A stretch of 45,807 nt of DNA from Halorhodospira neutriphila (GTDB lineage Bacteria; Pseudomonadota; Gammaproteobacteria; Nitrococcales; Halorhodospiraceae), in contig NZ_NRSH01000003.1 of the NCBI RefSeq assembly GCF_016584055.1, positions 1 to 45,807 on the forward strand, in the 5' to 3' direction. A program made the translations under genes and the position numbers. The notes under the pieces are model-generated. The model did no database searches and was not told the origin of the DNA. It was given only the letters and a program-made list of their open reading frames with translations. Each line of letters starts with the position of its first letter. Positions within the stretch are counted from its first letter, which is position 1. Below are positions 44,746 to 45,807 of this stretch, one piece after another.

Positions 44746-45237
44746 GCTCGTCTCCGAGCCCGCCGCTGTTGTGGCTGCGGCGCCCCCTGTCATCAGCTCC
44801 GCGGGGTGGGGGAAGCCGCCGGCGGTGGAGCGCTGGGAAAGCGCGAGCCCCACCGCCTCGGGCCTCAGCCGCCTCGGCCAGCGCAGCTGCTGGACCAGCC
44901 AGCGGCCCGCTGCGCGTGCCTTCGTATTCGGCACGAGCGCTCCTACATACCCCGCCTCGAACCACCCCGCCCCGGCCTGGCGCTCGAAGTGCTGCGCTCC
45001 CCAGTGGCGCAGCCACCGGCGCATGGCCCGGCGCCCCAGGAAGCGCCGACTGCGCTGCTCGGAGTAGATCCATACCTCGAGGCCGTAGGCAAGGCAGTCG
45101 AGCAGCCACCCAATGGCCCCCTCTACGGGTTTCCCCGTTAGCCGGCGGGTCCCCCGTCCTCCGGCATCACTGCCGTAGAGGATCCCGTCAAAGTCGCAGA
45201 GGATCTCTCGCCTGACCGTCACGATCACCTTATCCAA
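44425..45237 (-). CDS. HAD-like protein, 3' end probably damaged
   Basis: The first roughly 140 codons encode a HAD-like fold of the type found in small phage or accessory phosphatases: EILCDFDGILYG (DxD motif I), LLDCLAYGLEVWIYSEQRSRRFLGRRAM, LRHWGAQHF. The start is a TTG (45237) or a nearby GTG. After HPAELMTGG the frame runs on for about 125 codons antisense to mgtE, giving low-complexity His/Gln/Gly sequence that looks non-biological. In a neighbouring frame a double stop (TGATGA) lies right at this point, next to C-rich runs. A frameshift that lost the normal stop near 44800 is the simplest reading. Function unknown. Confidence 0.5.
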   Translation of the reverse strand: MDKVIVTVRREILCDFDGILYGSDAGGRGTRRLTGKPVEGAIGWLLDCLAYGLEVWIYSEQRSRRFLGRRAMRRWLRHWGAQHFERQAGAGWFEAGYVGALVPNTKARAAGRWLVQQLRWPRRLRPEAVGLALSQRSTAGGFPHPAELMTGGAAATTAAGSETSSEQEDGGQPQEGHKAHHVGHRGQDHGPREGGVDPRALEEQRDDDPRNAGGQHIDHQGSRDDDADPEAAEPQHGQDGDHQRPQQAVEGGDTDLLAQQPRAVDSADLA

Positions 45238-45244
45238 GACCCAC

Positions 45245-45298
45245 CCTACCCCCCTTAGGTACTACTCATCCTCGCCCGCCGACGGGCGGATATGGGGT
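45245..45298. repeat. Right copy of the element flanking mgtE
   Basis: CCTACCCCCCTTA (45245-45257), CGCCGACGGGCG (45277-45288) and ATGGGGT (45292-45298), matching the element before mgtE in order but with shorter spacing (47 instead of 56 nt from the first to the third block). GGGGTCAGTATAG here recalls the GGGGTCAG-type palindromic elements common in gammaproteobacteria. Confidence 0.45.
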
Positions 45299-45307
45299 CA
45301 GTATAGG

Positions 45308-45625
45308 ATGTTTACAAGCGAGGAGACGCTGTGGGCCGGCGCGGGAAGGAGTACGTCGGCGAGGAAGCTATACTTTTTAATAAGAGAACAGTGCAACGGA
45401 ATGGATGCTGGGCTGCCCTTCCCTGCTAGCTTAGGAGACCGGCTCATGGGCAAGCTCTTCGAGCCCGAGACCTACAATGAGGTGTACGCCCGGCGGCTCT
45501 ACCGTCGGGAGATCGAGCGGACACTGCGCCACGCCCAGCGCCTCAGCCCCACACCCAAGACCTCGGACCTGCTAAACGAGGCGGAGGTTGAGGCCCTCGA
45601 GCAGCTCCTGCGTGAGCTCTCGTAG
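45308..45625 (+). CDS. Small hypothetical protein
   Basis: I do not recognise this family. The frame gives 105 residues from the ATG at 45308. The second half, from an internal ATG at 45446 (MGKLFEPETYNEVYARRLYR, then charged helices ending EAEVEALEQLLRELS), looks like a real small helical protein of about 59 residues. The first half (MFTSEETLWAGAGRSTSARK) is less protein-like, so the internal start is possible. It lies between the right flank element and the rRNA terminator. Confidence 0.4.
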   Translation: MFTSEETLWAGAGRSTSARKLYFLIREQCNGMDAGLPFPASLGDRLMGKLFEPETYNEVYARRLYRREIERTLRHAQRLSPTPKTSDLLNEAEVEALEQLLRELS

Positions 45626-45655
45626 CGACCCCCCAGGGGGGGCGGGGTATAGCCC

Positions 45656-45692
45656 AAAAAAAAGCCCCCATAGCTTATGGGCTATGGGGGCT
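45656..45692 (-). terminator. Terminator of the rRNA operon
   Basis: AGCCCCCATAGC (45663-45674), loop TTATGG, GCTATGGGGGCT (45681-45692): a perfect 12-bp stem. On the minus strand it is followed by eight T (A run 45656-45663 on plus). It lies just after the 5S rRNA. Confidence 0.93.
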
Positions 45693-45705
45693 TGGTTTGT
45701 AGGGG

Positions 45706-45807
45706 GCCTGGCGATGACCTACTTTCGCACGGCGTTTGCCGCACTATCATCGGCGCTGAGCGGTTTCACTGCCGAGTTCGGAATGGTGTCGGGTGGTTCC
45801 CGCTCGC
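45706..45807 (-). rRNA. rrf: 5S ribosomal RNA, 5' end beyond the window
   Basis: On the minus strand the sequence contains the conserved 5S blocks: CACCCGACACCATTCCGAAC (helix III loop region), GTGAAACCGCTCAGCGCCGA and the 3' part GTGCGAAAGTAGGTCATCGC ending CAGGC. About 102 of roughly 115 nt are present; the 5' end is cut off by the window edge. An rRNA operon on the minus strand therefore enters from the right. Confidence 0.93.

Overview
The window looks like the chromosome of a very GC-rich gammaproteobacterium. Gene order and protein character (frr-uppS-cdsA-rseP-bamA-lpx, the tmRNA tag ANDDSYALAA, a two-cysteine-pair Fur, BamE, RatA, RnfH) fit a Chromatiales/Ectothiorhodospiraceae-type organism such as a Halorhodospira relative. 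The taxon is an inference; the gammaproteobacterial assignment is well supported.

1-12.7 kb (minus strand): rpsB-tsf, pyrH-frr-uppS, a cdsA/dxr locus, rseP, bamA, lpxD-fabZ-lpxA-lpxB. This is the classical translation / isoprenoid-lipid / outer-membrane biogenesis block, with two departures. First, cdsA and dxr are joined into one 518-codon frame that lacks the NADPH-binding domain of Dxr. Second, skp is absent between bamA and lpxD.

12.9-20.5 kb: map-glnD-dapC-dapD-dapE on the plus strand (nitrogen signalling plus lysine/diaminopimelate synthesis), converging on dapB. 20.5-25.7 kb (minus): the chaperone cluster hrcA-grpE-dnaK-dnaJ followed by dapB, with a visible heat-shock promoter before dnaK. 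25.8-31.3 kb: nadK-recN (plus), fur (minus), bamE (plus), ratA-rnfH (minus), smpB and its partner ssrA (plus). Several plus-strand genes here have a -10 box placed so that the transcript would start at or next to the start codon.

31.2-33 kb is an accessory segment immediately after ssrA: decayed phage-type genes (a winged-helix/dUTPase-like composite and a VRR-NUC-like remnant) and two divergent XRE repressor genes around palindromic operators. 32.9-40.4 kb is a complete type I-G (formerly I-U, Geobacter GSU0051-0054 order) interference module, cas3-csb3-csb1-csb2. It lies between two CRISPR arrays that share a duplicated leader and first repeat. No cas1, cas2 or cas4 is present, and the leader-proximal repeat differs from its neighbour in both arrays, so spacer acquisition looks frozen. 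Both arrays are read leftward, against the cas operon.

40.4-45.6 kb holds a WGR-domain protein, an H-NS-family protein with a good promoter, an exported beta-lactamase-fold serine hydrolase, an MgtE magnesium transporter, a damaged HAD-like frame and a small unknown ORF. The right edge is the 3' end of an rRNA operon on the minus strand: a strong terminator and most of a 5S rRNA gene.
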